DNA from: Leifsonia soli
GTDB taxonomy: Bacteria; Actinomycetota; Actinomycetes; Actinomycetales; Microbacteriaceae
NCBI RefSeq assembly: GCF_013408745.1
Contig: NZ_JACCBJ010000001.1
Span: 248,001 to 312,000, forward strand
Direction of reading: 5' to 3'
Length of the DNA: 64,000 bases
The notes under the pieces are model-generated. The model did no database searches. It saw nothing but the letters and a program-made list of their open reading frames with translations, and had not been told where the DNA came from. A program made the position numbers and the translations under genes. Positions 44,971 to 53,671 of this stretch are shown here, in pieces (position 1 is the stretch's first letter; each line of letters starts with the position of its first letter).

Positions 44971-47436
44971 ATGAGTTCTGCTACCGCATACACCCCTGCC
45001 CGAAAGCGCCAGCTCGGCTCCGAGAAGCGCACAGAACCGCTCCCCACGGTCCACCCGAAACCGTCGGACCGGAAGATCACCTGGAGCCGCGTCGCCATCG
45101 TGCTGACCGTCCTCTTCTGGGCGATCTACGTGGTCACCACGATCATCCGCCAGTTCATCGACAGCGGCAGCCAGAACTTCCGCTTCACGATGGAGGCCAT
45201 CGGCTACACGGTCGTCGTCACCTTCCTCACCTTCTCGGCGCTGATGTACCTGGTGGCCCGGCAGGGAGCGCTTCAGCGCTTCCAGAAGCACGTCCGCGTC
45301 CCGCGGGCCGAGCTCGACCGGCACTTCGCCGACAACCAGCCGTCGATCACCGTGCTCGTCCCGTCGTACGCGGAGGAGCCCGAGGTGGTGAGGATGACGC
45401 TGCTCTCCGCCGCGCTGCAGGAGTTCCCGTCCAAGCGCGTCGTGCTGCTGCTCGACGACAACCCCGACCCGAGCGACCCGGCCGTGCGGGAGCGCCTCGA
45501 GGCCACCCGCGACCTCGCGCACGACATCAGCGCGACGCTGGCGGAGCCGCGCTTCCGCTTCTCGGACGCGCTGATGCGGTACGAGCTCGGCGACACCGGC
45601 GTGTACGCGACCGACGAATCCGCGCTGGAGCTCGCCGACCACTACCGGTGGGCCGCTCAGTGGCTGCACGCCCAGGCCGACGCCCACACGATCGAGGACC
45701 ACGTCGACGTCTTCTTCGCCGACCAGGTGCTCCGCGCCCTGGGCGACGACCTGGCCTTGACCGGCGAGGCCGTCTCCGCGGCGATCGCCGAGGGCGCATC
45801 CCTCACCAGCAAGCGCGTCGCCCAGCTCTACCGCCGTCTGTCGTGGACGTTCGACGCCGACCTCGCGGTGTTCGAGCGCAAGAAGTGGGCCTCCCTGTCG
45901 CACGAGGCCAACAAGGCCATGAACCTCAACGCGTACATCGGCCTGATGGGCGGCACCTACCGCGTCGAGGAGACGCCGGAGGGGCAGATCCTCACGCCGG
46001 TCGCCGCAGGCCAGCGCCGCGCCGGGGACATCGAGATCCCGGACAGCGACTTCCTGCTGACCCTGGATGCCGACTCCATCCTGCTGCGCGAGTACTGCCT
46101 CCGGCTCACCTACTTCCTGCAGCAGCCCGACAACGCCCGCGTCGCCGTGACGCAGACGCCGTACTCCTCGTTCCGCGGCGCAGGCACCCGCATCGAGCGT
46201 CTCGCCGGCGCGACCACCGACATCCAGCACATCCTGCACCAGGGCAAGTCGTACTACGGCGCCACGTTCTGGGTCGGCGCGAACGCGGTGATCCGCAAGA
46301 GCGCCCTCGACGACATCGTCGAGACGGAGTTCGTCGGCGGATTCGAGGTGCGCCGGTACATCCAGGACCGCACCGTCATCGAGGACACCGAGTCGAGCAT
46401 CGACCTCGGCACCCACGGCTGGACGCTGTCCAACTACCCCGAGCGCCTCAGCTACTCGGCGACCCCGCCGGACTTCGGTTCGCTGATCGTGCAGCGTCGC
46501 CGCTGGGCGAACGGCGGTCTGCTCATCCTCCCGAAGCTGTGGCGTCAGGTGAAGGAGCGGAAGCGCCGCGGCGAGACCGTCTCCCGCATCGAGCTGCTGC
46601 TGCGCGTCAACTACATGGCGTCGATCAGCTGGGCCAGCTTCGGCCTGATCTTCCTGCTGGCCTACCCGTACGACGGCCGGCTGCTCAGCCCGATGGTGCT
46701 GCTCGCCGCGCTGCCGTACTTCATCAGCCAGGCGGCCGACCTCCGCTACAGCGGGTACAAGGCCACCGACATCTTCCGGATCTACGGGTTCAACCTCATC
46801 CTGCTCCCGGTCAACCTGGCCGGGGTGCTGAAGTCGATCCAGCAGTCGCTGACCGGCAAGAAGATCCCGTTCGCCCGCACGCCGAAGGTCAAGAACCGCA
46901 CGGCCTCGCCGCTGCTGTACGTGATCGCGCCGCTCGCGATCGTCGCCTTCTCGCTGTTCACGCTGTGGCGTGACGTCAACGCGCAGAACTGGGGCAACGC
47001 CGCGTTCGCCGCGTTCAACGCCACCCTCGCGATCTGGGCGATCGTCGCATACATCGGCATCTGGAACACGATCGTGGACATCTGGATCGGGATGACGAAG
47101 CCGCTGTACGTGGACAAGTCGCGGCGCCGCTCGACCGAGGAGGCCGCGCCGCAGACCGCATCCATCGACTGGCGTTCCGTGCTCTACCACGGCCACGCGG
47201 GCGGCGAGGTTCCGCACCTCGCCCGCGTCGGCGCGGTCGTCGAGGTTCCGGCAGACGACACCGCGGCGTCCGTGCCCGGTGCTGAGGGTGCGGTCGCCGA
47301 GGGTACGGTCGCCGCCAGCGCCTCCGCCGGATCCGCGCACGACGGGACGCTCGGGGCCGAGGGCTCCGAGGCGGCGGCCGCCGTGACCGCGTCCGCTCCG
47401 GCCGAGTCCGTCTCGGGCGAGAGGCAGGCCGCCTGA
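44971..47436 (+). CDS. processive family 2 glycosyltransferase (cellulose/chitin synthase-like)
   Basis: The 821-residue inner-membrane enzyme has two N-terminal spans, a cytoplasmic GT-A domain and about five C-terminal spans. The acidic motifs are in LLLDDNPDP, TLDADSILL and ETEF, and the processive signature is QRRRW in IVQRRRWANGG. It therefore polymerises and likely exports a beta-linked polysaccharide. An insert of roughly 170 residues sits between the first acidic motifs. The C-terminal 90 residues are Ala/Glu/Ser-rich and disordered. The ATG overlaps nothing upstream; GAAGGA is 13 nt away. It overlaps the GH18 gene by one base. Confidence 0.85.
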   Translation: MSSATAYTPARKRQLGSEKRTEPLPTVHPKPSDRKITWSRVAIVLTVLFWAIYVVTTIIRQFIDSGSQNFRFTMEAIGYTVVVTFLTFSALMYLVARQGALQRFQKHVRVPRAELDRHFADNQPSITVLVPSYAEEPEVVRMTLLSAALQEFPSKRVVLLLDDNPDPSDPAVRERLEATRDLAHDISATLAEPRFRFSDALMRYELGDTGVYATDESALELADHYRWAAQWLHAQADAHTIEDHVDVFFADQVLRALGDDLALTGEAVSAAIAEGASLTSKRVAQLYRRLSWTFDADLAVFERKKWASLSHEANKAMNLNAYIGLMGGTYRVEETPEGQILTPVAAGQRRAGDIEIPDSDFLLTLDADSILLREYCLRLTYFLQQPDNARVAVTQTPYSSFRGAGTRIERLAGATTDIQHILHQGKSYYGATFWVGANAVIRKSALDDIVETEFVGGFEVRRYIQDRTVIEDTESSIDLGTHGWTLSNYPERLSYSATPPDFGSLIVQRRRWANGGLLILPKLWRQVKERKRRGETVSRIELLLRVNYMASISWASFGLIFLLAYPYDGRLLSPMVLLAALPYFISQAADLRYSGYKATDIFRIYGFNLILLPVNLAGVLKSIQQSLTGKKIPFARTPKVKNRTASPLLYVIAPLAIVAFSLFTLWRDVNAQNWGNAAFAAFNATLAIWAIVAYIGIWNTIVDIWIGMTKPLYVDKSRRRSTEEAAPQTASIDWRSVLYHGHAGGEVPHLARVGAVVEVPADDTAASVPGAEGAVAEGTVAASASAGSAHDGTLGAEGSEAAAAVTASAPAESVSGERQAA

Positions 47437-49043
47437 TGGCTCGCGTATCCAAGAACGCCTCGGCGGACGCCGTCGAGCGCGCACAGGCTCCCGAGGCCGC
47501 GAGCGGCCGCCGCCTGTCGCCGTGGCGGGTGATCGGCGCCGCTCTGGTCGCCATCGTCGTGGTCTCCGCCGGCGCTGTCGGCCTCCAGTGGTGGAGCGCC
47601 CGCGCGGCGGTCGACGCGAAGCCGTGGTTCGCCTCGTACGTGGATGTGACGGCGACGCCCCGGTTCGCGTTCGAGAACCTGGGAGGGACGACGACGAAGG
47701 ACGCCGTCCTCTCGTTCGTCGTCTCGTCCCCGTCCGACCCGTGCGCCCCGAGCTGGGGCGGCGCCTACTCGCTCGACCAGGCGCGCGGCTCGCTCGACCT
47801 CGACCGCCGCATCGCCCGCCTGCAGCAGCAGGGCGGAACGGTCGCGGTGTCGTTCGGCGGCCAGCGGAACGACGAGCTGGCCGTGCACTGCGTCGACCCC
47901 TCCGCGCTCAAGAACGCGTACGCGTCGGTCGTCGACCGCTACAAGATCGGCACGATCGACCTCGACCTCGAGGGCACAGGGATCACCGACACGGACGCCG
48001 CCGCTCGCCGGGCCGAGGCCATCGCCGCGCTGCAGCAGGAGCGCCGCGCCGCGGGCAAGAGCCTCGCCGTCTGGCTGACCCTGCCGGTGGCGCCGACGGG
48101 CATGACCTCGGACGGCACGGATGCGATCGCCGCCATGCTGAAGGCGAAGGTCGACATCGCCGGCGTCAACGTGATGACCATGGACTTCGGCGACGCCAAG
48201 GATGCGAAGACCTCGATGGCGAAGGCCGCGGAGTCGGCCGTCTCCGCCGCCCAGCGCCAGCTCGGCATTCTCTACGACCGCGCGAAGCTGCACCAGAGCG
48301 ACCCCAGCCTGTGGGCGAAGCTCGGCGCCACCCCGATGATCGGCCAGAACGACACCGAGGGGGAGGTGTTCACCCTCGCCGATGCGGCATCCTTCAACAG
48401 CTGGGCGGTGTCCAACGGCCTGGGCCGCATGTCGATGTGGTCGGCGAACCGTGACAAGACCTGCGGATCGAACTACGTGGACGTGACCGTCGTGTCCGAC
48501 GCCTGCAGTGGTGTGAACCAGGGCAAGAAGTCGTTCGCCGGCGTCCTCTCGAAGGGCTTCGACGGGCACATCGCGCTGGGGGAGGGCGCCGTCACGACGG
48601 CCGAGCCGACCTCCACGGCGACCGCCGACGACCCCGCCCACTCGCCGTACCCGGTGTGGGCGTCGAAGAACTCGTACCTCAAGGGCACCAAGGTGGTCTG
48701 GCACCACAACGTGTACCAGGCGAAGTGGTGGACCAAGGGCGATGTGCCGGACAACCCCGTGCTGAACGCGTGGGAGACGCCGTGGGAGCTCGTCGGCCCG
48801 GTGCTGCCGGGCGAGACGCCCATCCCGCAGCCGACGCTCCCGGCCGGGACGTACCCGACGTGGACGGGGACCGGCGCCTACGACAAGGGGCAGCGCGTCC
48901 TCTTCGACGGCGTGCCCTACGAGGCGAAGTGGTGGACGCAGGGCGACAGCCCGGAGGCCGCCAGCGCCAACCCCGACTCGTCGCCCTGGACTCCGCTGAG
49001 CCAGGACGAGGTCGACCAGATCATCGGCGGCTCCGGCCACTGA
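47436..49043 (+). CDS. membrane-anchored GH18 protein with two CBM5/12 modules
   Basis: The 535-residue protein has an N-terminal anchor or signal helix (VIGAALVAIVVVSAGAV), a glycoside hydrolase family 18 domain with the catalytic pattern IGTIDLDLEG (DxDxE), and two C-terminal chitin-binding modules (YPVWASKNSYLKGTKV..AKWWTKGD and YPTWTGTGAYDKGQRV..AKWWTQGD). It should bind and cut a GlcNAc-containing polymer outside the membrane. Translational coupling to the GT2 synthase suggests that it trims or releases that enzyme's product. Confidence 0.85.
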   Translation: MARVSKNASADAVERAQAPEAASGRRLSPWRVIGAALVAIVVVSAGAVGLQWWSARAAVDAKPWFASYVDVTATPRFAFENLGGTTTKDAVLSFVVSSPSDPCAPSWGGAYSLDQARGSLDLDRRIARLQQQGGTVAVSFGGQRNDELAVHCVDPSALKNAYASVVDRYKIGTIDLDLEGTGITDTDAAARRAEAIAALQQERRAAGKSLAVWLTLPVAPTGMTSDGTDAIAAMLKAKVDIAGVNVMTMDFGDAKDAKTSMAKAAESAVSAAQRQLGILYDRAKLHQSDPSLWAKLGATPMIGQNDTEGEVFTLADAASFNSWAVSNGLGRMSMWSANRDKTCGSNYVDVTVVSDACSGVNQGKKSFAGVLSKGFDGHIALGEGAVTTAEPTSTATADDPAHSPYPVWASKNSYLKGTKVVWHHNVYQAKWWTKGDVPDNPVLNAWETPWELVGPVLPGETPIPQPTLPAGTYPTWTGTGAYDKGQRVLFDGVPYEAKWWTQGDSPEAASANPDSSPWTPLSQDEVDQIIGGSGH

Positions 49044-49144
49044 CACCAGCTCGGCGGCGGGACGCTGACTCCCCCCACTCGCGTCCCGTCGCCGACTCAG
49101 ACCTGGACACCCGCTGCGGGGCGGGGCGCTCCGGGCGCCCGTCC

Positions 49145-49165
49145 GCGCCGGCATTCGGCCGGCGC
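49145..49165 (+). terminator. hairpin 1 after the GH18 gene
   Basis: GCGCCGGC and GCCGGCGC form a perfect 8-bp stem with a five-base loop. Confidence 0.6.
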
Positions 49166-49174
49166 GACGGCGCA

Positions 49175-49228
49175 GTGCCGGCGGGGATGCGCGTGCCTTC
49201 GGGTGGCGTGCAGCATCCCTGCCGGCAC
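49175..49228 (+). terminator. hairpin 2 after the GH18 gene
   Basis: GTGCCGGCGGGGATGC (49175-49190) pairs with GCATCCCTGCCGGCAC (49213-49228) at 15 of 16 positions. Together with hairpin 1 it makes a tandem terminator before the lipoprotein gene. Confidence 0.65.
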
Positions 49229-49326
49229 GAAAGAACACCCGTGATCGGATCGTGACACCGAGGCGGGCGCACGATCCCTAGGCTTGCGTTGCTGCGCGTT
49301 GCAGCTCGACAGACTCTGGGGGAACG

Positions 49327-49749
49327 ATGAACCGATGGAAAGCGGTGACGCTGGCGGCCGGGGCTGCTGCGTCCCTTCTCGCGCTGGCCGGGTGTGCGGC
49401 GGGTGCGGGAGACGTGCCGACGCCGACAGTGACCGCTACGTCGACGGTGACGGCGACTCCGGCTCCGGCCACCGCGTCGCCGGACGATCCGCTCGACGCC
49501 CTGACCGCATGGACGGCGTGCGCGGTGCTTGCCCAGAAGGTGTACGGCACGCAGGCGCCGGACTCGGTGATGAGCCCGTACGATCCAGCGCATCCGCCGA
49601 CGAAACGGGACGACGGCACCTGGGACGCGGTCGTGGCCTATTCGATCCAGCCACCGGTCGAGGGGGCTGGGGGCGTCATCGTGGACTGCCAGCTCGGCGG
49701 CACGCTCGGCTCTCCGAAACTCATCCATTGGGTGGCCAAGGACATCTGA
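49327..49749 (+). CDS. putative lipoprotein
   Basis: The 140-residue protein has a lipoprotein signal with lipobox LAGC at about residues 20-23, then a Thr/Pro-rich linker (TPTVTATSTVTATP) and a small extracellular domain of unknown family with two further cysteines. GGGGGAAC precedes the ATG, and a TAGGCT box lies near 49279. No ligand can be proposed. Confidence 0.75.
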   Translation: MNRWKAVTLAAGAAASLLALAGCAAGAGDVPTPTVTATSTVTATPAPATASPDDPLDALTAWTACAVLAQKVYGTQAPDSVMSPYDPAHPPTKRDDGTWDAVVAYSIQPPVEGAGGVIVDCQLGGTLGSPKLIHWVAKDI

Positions 49750-49832
49750 CCGGGGCGTGCGCGAGCCGCCTCACAGACACGGTAGGATGGTCGAGTTGCC
49801 TCGCGAGGAGCCTCGGTTCAGCGCGGTGACAG

Positions 49833-49906
<74 letters not shown>

Positions 49907-49907
49907 C

Positions 49908-49973
49908 GTAACGAAAGAGCCGGTGGGCATGAGGTCGCAAAGCGACCGTCATGCCCACCGGCTCTTTCGTTAC
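49908..49973 (+). terminator. 66-bp hairpin directly after tRNA-Pro
   Basis: Arms of 31-32 nt, beginning GTAACGAAAGAGCCGG and ending CCGGCTCTTTCGTTAC, pair with a single extra base and a three-base loop. The run CTTTCGTT on the 3' side could act as a weak T-tract. It begins one base after the tRNA. Confidence 0.75.
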
Positions 49974-50168
49974 TCGCTGCTGTCTATGGGGGTCCCCGCG
50001 CGCGAGGGGCCCCGGGCGCTGACCCGAGCGCAGCGAGGGCCGGTGTTCGGGGGAGCGGGTGGGGCGCAGCCCGACGTAGCGGGTCGAGCCGCGGGAGCGC
50101 CAAGCCGGTGCCCGTGATCTGAAGGGCCGTGGCCTATCCCGGCCGAGACAGATGTTGACCGTGTGGCC
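49974..50168. other. gap between tRNA hairpin and P-loop kinase gene
   Basis: About 195 bp without a gene. It contains GGGG/CCCC-rich inverted stretches near 49988-50020 and TTGACC at 50155. No duplicated tRNA 3' end or integrase remnant is seen. Confidence 0.35.
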
Positions 50169-50180
50169 TAACGTTGAAAG

Positions 50181-50714
50181 ATGCGGCTTGCTGATCTGGG
50201 CGAAAGGATCTGCATCATCGGCCAGTCGGGTGGCGGGAAGTCGACTCTTGCGACCGCGATCGGTGAGCGCCTGGGGCTGCCGGTCGTTCATCTGGACCAG
50301 TATCGACACGTGCCGGGTTCGCAGTGGCACCACCGACCGGATGAAGAGTTCGTCGAGCTGCACGATTCGGCTATCCGCGGCAATCGCTGGGTGATCGAGG
50401 GGAACTACTCGAAGCTCATGCCGCGGCGTCTCCAGCGCGCAACGGGTCTCATCGTCGTCGACATCTCCACTTCGGTGAGCTTGGCGCGATACTACCGGCG
50501 CACCTTGCAGCCAATGTCCAGACGGGTCGGCGGTCTTGAGGGTACGAGGGACAGGCTGTCCTGGTCGATGATCGAGTACATCCTCCGCAACACGCGCGCC
50601 AACCGCCAGCGTCGCCGCGCGGTGTTCGAGGAGTCGACCCTTCCGAAGCTGTTCCTCTCCGGTGCGACGGAAATGCAGCGCTTCTGCAGGCGAGAGAGCA
50701 TCGACCCGCCCTAA
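50181..50714 (+). CDS. P-loop nucleotide kinase-like ATPase (topology-modulation/FlaR-like)
   Basis: The 177-residue protein has Walker A IIGQSGGGKSTLATAIG and the adenylate-kinase-like order HLDQYRHVPGSQW, WVIEGNY and DISTSVSLARYYRRTL. This is the family often labelled DNA topology modulation protein, whose real substrate is unknown. TAACGT lies 6 nt before the ATG, so the message is probably leaderless. Confidence 0.8.
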   Translation: MRLADLGERICIIGQSGGGKSTLATAIGERLGLPVVHLDQYRHVPGSQWHHRPDEEFVELHDSAIRGNRWVIEGNYSKLMPRRLQRATGLIVVDISTSVSLARYYRRTLQPMSRRVGGLEGTRDRLSWSMIEYILRNTRANRQRRRAVFEESTLPKLFLSGATEMQRFCRRESIDPP

Positions 50715-50787
50715 GCCGATTTCGTTGGAGACGAACAGGACGCCTGGGGGTGCGTGGCCGTATGCTCGTGGCGAGGATCGGGGGCCG

Positions 50788-51513
50788 ATGGAGGAGTTGC
50801 TGGCCGGCGGGAACACGACCGATGGCGTCGTCAAAGCCGGCCGAACGGTTCGGCGTCCGCGCGACCATCGTTCGGACTTCGCCAGCGAGGTTCTTCGCAC
50901 CCTGAACACCGCGGGCATCGCATGGGCGCCCACCTACCTCGGCATCGACGCGGAAGGCCGCGATACCTTCGCCTACATCCCCGGGGCGACCACCGATCAC
51001 CCCTCGCAGCGCGACGAGCGCTGTTATGCGGTCGTCGGAGGAATCCTGCGCGAACTTCACGAGTTCAGCCGTGGCATCCCACTTGCGTCCGGCGCCGAGT
51101 GTCTGGTCCATGGTGACCCGGGTCCTTTCAATGTCGTCATGGCGGACGGGATGCCGGTGGCGCTGATCGACTGGGACAGCGTCCATCCCGGTGACCCGAT
51201 GGAAGACATCGGCTATGCGGGATGGAGCTGGTGCATCTACGCCACGGGAAACGTGCCGGTCGCGGATCAAGCGCGGCGGCTGCGTCAACTCGCGCGGGGC
51301 TACGACCCTGAACTGCCGGCCGATGTTCTGATCGAGGCGATCTTCGCGTGCCAGGACTCGATCATCCGGATCGAGGGGGCGAACGCCATCGACGAACGCC
51401 TCAGCGATGGGCGACGCAACCACGCTCGCGCCGCCGTCGAATGGGCCAGCAGCTGCCGTGGTGTGCTGAGCTCGAACATCGACGTCTTCCACGAGGCCCT
51501 CCTGCGCGACTGA
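50788..51513 (+). CDS. APH-like phosphotransferase
   Basis: The 241-residue protein has the aminoglycoside/choline kinase core: the catalytic loop HGDPGPFNVV and the metal-binding LIDWDSVHPGD. The N-terminal lobe is short. It may phosphorylate an antibiotic or a small alcohol; nothing in the sequence decides this. The ATG at 50788 is chosen as it begins a plausible N-lobe; the longer in-frame extension overlaps the kinase gene. Confidence 0.75.
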   Translation: MEELLAGGNTTDGVVKAGRTVRRPRDHRSDFASEVLRTLNTAGIAWAPTYLGIDAEGRDTFAYIPGATTDHPSQRDERCYAVVGGILRELHEFSRGIPLASGAECLVHGDPGPFNVVMADGMPVALIDWDSVHPGDPMEDIGYAGWSWCIYATGNVPVADQARRLRQLARGYDPELPADVLIEAIFACQDSIIRIEGANAIDERLSDGRRNHARAAVEWASSCRGVLSSNIDVFHEALLRD

Positions 51514-51546
51514 GGATGGGAAGAGGTTGATCCGCTCCTCGAAGCG

Positions 51547-52206
51547 CTAGTAGTGCTCTGGTTCCTTCACCCAGACTGCGGTGTACCGCCAGAAAAGACG
51601 GCGCCGCATCCGGATGCCGGGAAGCAAGGCGCTGGCGATCGCGCGGATCTCGTCGAACGACTGGTCGGCCTCTGCCGTCGGAGCCCGCAGGTGCGGCGGT
51701 GTCTGGTGCGCTCGTTGTGGGTGGCGGATCAGCCCGACGATCGGATTGAGGAGCAGTGAGATCCACGAGCGCAGGGCATCATCCGGGGTCTCCTTCGCCA
51801 CTCCGATGATCACGAGGCGTCCACCCGGTCTGAGCGACGTCCGGGCCGCGTTGAGTGCTGCACTCAAGGGCATGTGGTGAAGTGAGGCGGCGAAAACGAT
51901 CAGGTCGTATGCCTGGGCTGGTTCAACGCCGAAATGGCGCTGTTCGATACGGACGTTGGAGGACTCGCGGAAGCGTTGAACCGCGATAGCCGCAACGTCG
52001 CCGTCGGGCTCCAAACCCACGGCCGAAGGGAGCACTGGGGAGAGCCGGACCAGCAGATTGCCCGTCCCGCAGCCCACATCCAGCGCCGTGGTACCGCCGC
52101 GGCGGCGAACCGCTCGGGCATTCCGCAGAACGAACCGAGCGTAGGCATCGTTGTGCGACCACGGGTGCGCCGCGTTGATCCGAGCGAGCAGCGCAAGCAG
52201 ACCCAT
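51547..52206 (-). CDS. class I SAM-dependent methyltransferase
   Basis: The 219-residue enzyme has motif I ALDVGCGTGNLLVRL and the downstream YDLIVFAASLHHM, LRPGGRLVIIG motifs. It resembles small-molecule or tRNA-like methyltransferases of the Methyltransf_11/25 type. TAGGCT reads leftward at 52213-52218, 6 nt before the ATG, giving a leaderless start. Confidence 0.8.
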   Translation of the reverse strand: MGLLALLARINAAHPWSHNDAYARFVLRNARAVRRRGGTTALDVGCGTGNLLVRLSPVLPSAVGLEPDGDVAAIAVQRFRESSNVRIEQRHFGVEPAQAYDLIVFAASLHHMPLSAALNAARTSLRPGGRLVIIGVAKETPDDALRSWISLLLNPIVGLIRHPQRAHQTPPHLRAPTAEADQSFDEIRAIASALLPGIRMRRRLFWRYTAVWVKEPEHY

Positions 52207-52292
52207 GCTGACAGCCTACGAGCCCGCTCAACGAGCGGTGCCGATCCTGACGGTGTCCATCGGACTCGACTCCGCCGACAGCAGTCGCGCGC

Positions 52293-52739
52293 TTACACGG
52301 GCGCGTCCGCGATGACCCGATCGATCCACTTCTGTCGGGGAAGCTCCGCGATCGCGGCGCGCTCGAACCAGCCCAGCTCGAAGATCTCCTCCATGTCCGG
52401 TGCTGCGGCGGTGAGCAACTCGCACTCGTAGGCGATGGTGACGTAGCCGGCTTGATCACCGTTTCCGTAGGTCCTCATCATCTGTTCGCCTCCATAGGCG
52501 CCCACGAGTCCCGTGATCCGGACTTCGGCACCTGTCTCTTCGAGGACCTCGCGAACAAGGGCGTCCGCCGGCTCTTCGCCCGGTTCGATGCCGCCTCCAA
52601 TGAGACTCCAGTGCTCGCCTGTATCGCGCGCTAACAGAAACCGCTCGCCGTCGCGGATGACTGCGGTCACAGCGGGCAGAAAAAGGAAGTCGTTTCCGAT
52701 GCGGGCGCGGATGGATTGCACGTACTCAGACATCGGCAT
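52293..52739 (-). CDS. Nudix hydrolase
   Basis: The 148-residue protein carries a full Nudix box (GGGIEPGEEPADALVREVLEETGAEV in part) after WSLIGGG. It likely hydrolyses a nucleoside diphosphate derivative. A second ATG at 52733 could be used. The 86-bp gap to the methyltransferase holds only that gene's promoter. Confidence 0.82.
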   Translation of the reverse strand: MPMSEYVQSIRARIGNDFLFLPAVTAVIRDGERFLLARDTGEHWSLIGGGIEPGEEPADALVREVLEETGAEVRITGLVGAYGGEQMMRTYGNGDQAGYVTIAYECELLTAAAPDMEEIFELGWFERAAIAELPRQKWIDRVIADAPV

Positions 52740-52872
52740 GCCTGCAGCTTACGCAGCGATCTCGCTCTGGACTTCGAGGCAGGCAAGAGAGTAGAGGAAG
52801 GCAAGCAACGGGTGCCGTCGCGAACGAGCGCAAGGGTTGACCTAGCCGGGGTTCATCAGGGGAGGATGGCGT

Positions 52873-53144
52873 GTGGGAAACCAGCAGGGTATCGATGACG
52901 CCATTCTGGCGTTCTACAGCGAGGTCTTCGACGAGAATGCGCGGCTCACAAGTCGCTCAGCCCAAGGATGTCTTCAGTCCGAGCGTGCGCAGGAGTTCAT
53001 GCGCGCCGGCACCCGGCGCCAGCGCCGGTTCTTGACGTTGGCGGGGCAACCGGTGTCCACGCAGCAGCAGGCGCCTTCCAGCCCCGCGTGGGCTCGAGTC
53101 TAGAAGAAGTGTTGGCTGACGATGAGGAGATTGGGGCACCCTGA
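52873..53144 (+). pseudogene. frameshifted and truncated SAM methyltransferase
   Basis: The first frame gives FYSEVFDENARLTSRSAQG..RAQEFMR, the N terminus typical of a methyltransferase family. At about 53000 the homology moves to the +1 frame, which reads RRHPAPAPVLDVGGATGVHA, motif I of the same family. After motif I the sequence ends in EEIGAP and a stop, so most of the catalytic domain is missing. The gene is dead by frameshift and deletion. Confidence 0.7.
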
Positions 53145-53634
53145 TATGGAGACCGACCTTCACGGACTCTCCTATGATCATCAGCCACTTGGTGCCTCGT
53201 GGGAAGTCGAATTGTGCAATGGAGTCGTCCTCCACATCGAGTCGGATTTCGTGGGCCAAGACGCGGATCCTGTAGACTTCGGAAGTTTGGTGTCGACTGG
53301 CGGCAGCGGGCGAACTCTCACTGTCGCGGAGATCGACTCGAGTTTCTACCGTGGATCATTTACGTCGGACGTTGCGTTGAATCCGCCGTGGGCCGACTCT
53401 GGTCGGAGGTTTTTCGCTCAACCAGAGCTGCCACGCTGGAACGTCCACTTGTCTGAGGGAATCGCATTCACGATCGCGGCCAACTCAGTGCTGATCGAAG
53501 CGGGATTCATGTGCTTCGACCTATCTCTCAGCGGGACGAGTGGCCAATGGAGAGAAACGATCGCCCGCATTCCCGTTGCCCAGGTGAAAGCAATTGACCC
53601 TCGTCTCCTGCGCGAAGGACTGGGCGCAGTCTGA
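53122..53634 (+). CDS. hypothetical protein, low-GC orphan
   Basis: The 170-residue protein (162 if ATG 53146 is used) has no signal or membrane segment and appears beta-rich, with alternating stretches such as WEVELCNGVVLHIESDFVG. I do not recognise it. Its base composition is clearly less GC-rich than its surroundings, suggesting recent acquisition. Genes of this size and composition are often immunity or restriction-associated proteins, but there is no direct evidence here. Confidence 0.55.
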   Translation: MRRLGHPDMETDLHGLSYDHQPLGASWEVELCNGVVLHIESDFVGQDADPVDFGSLVSTGGSGRTLTVAEIDSSFYRGSFTSDVALNPPWADSGRRFFAQPELPRWNVHLSEGIAFTIAANSVLIEAGFMCFDLSLSGTSGQWRETIARIPVAQVKAIDPRLLREGLGAV

Positions 53635-53671
53635 CGCGACCTCTTTTGCTCGGCGTCTCCGCCCGCGCCCG

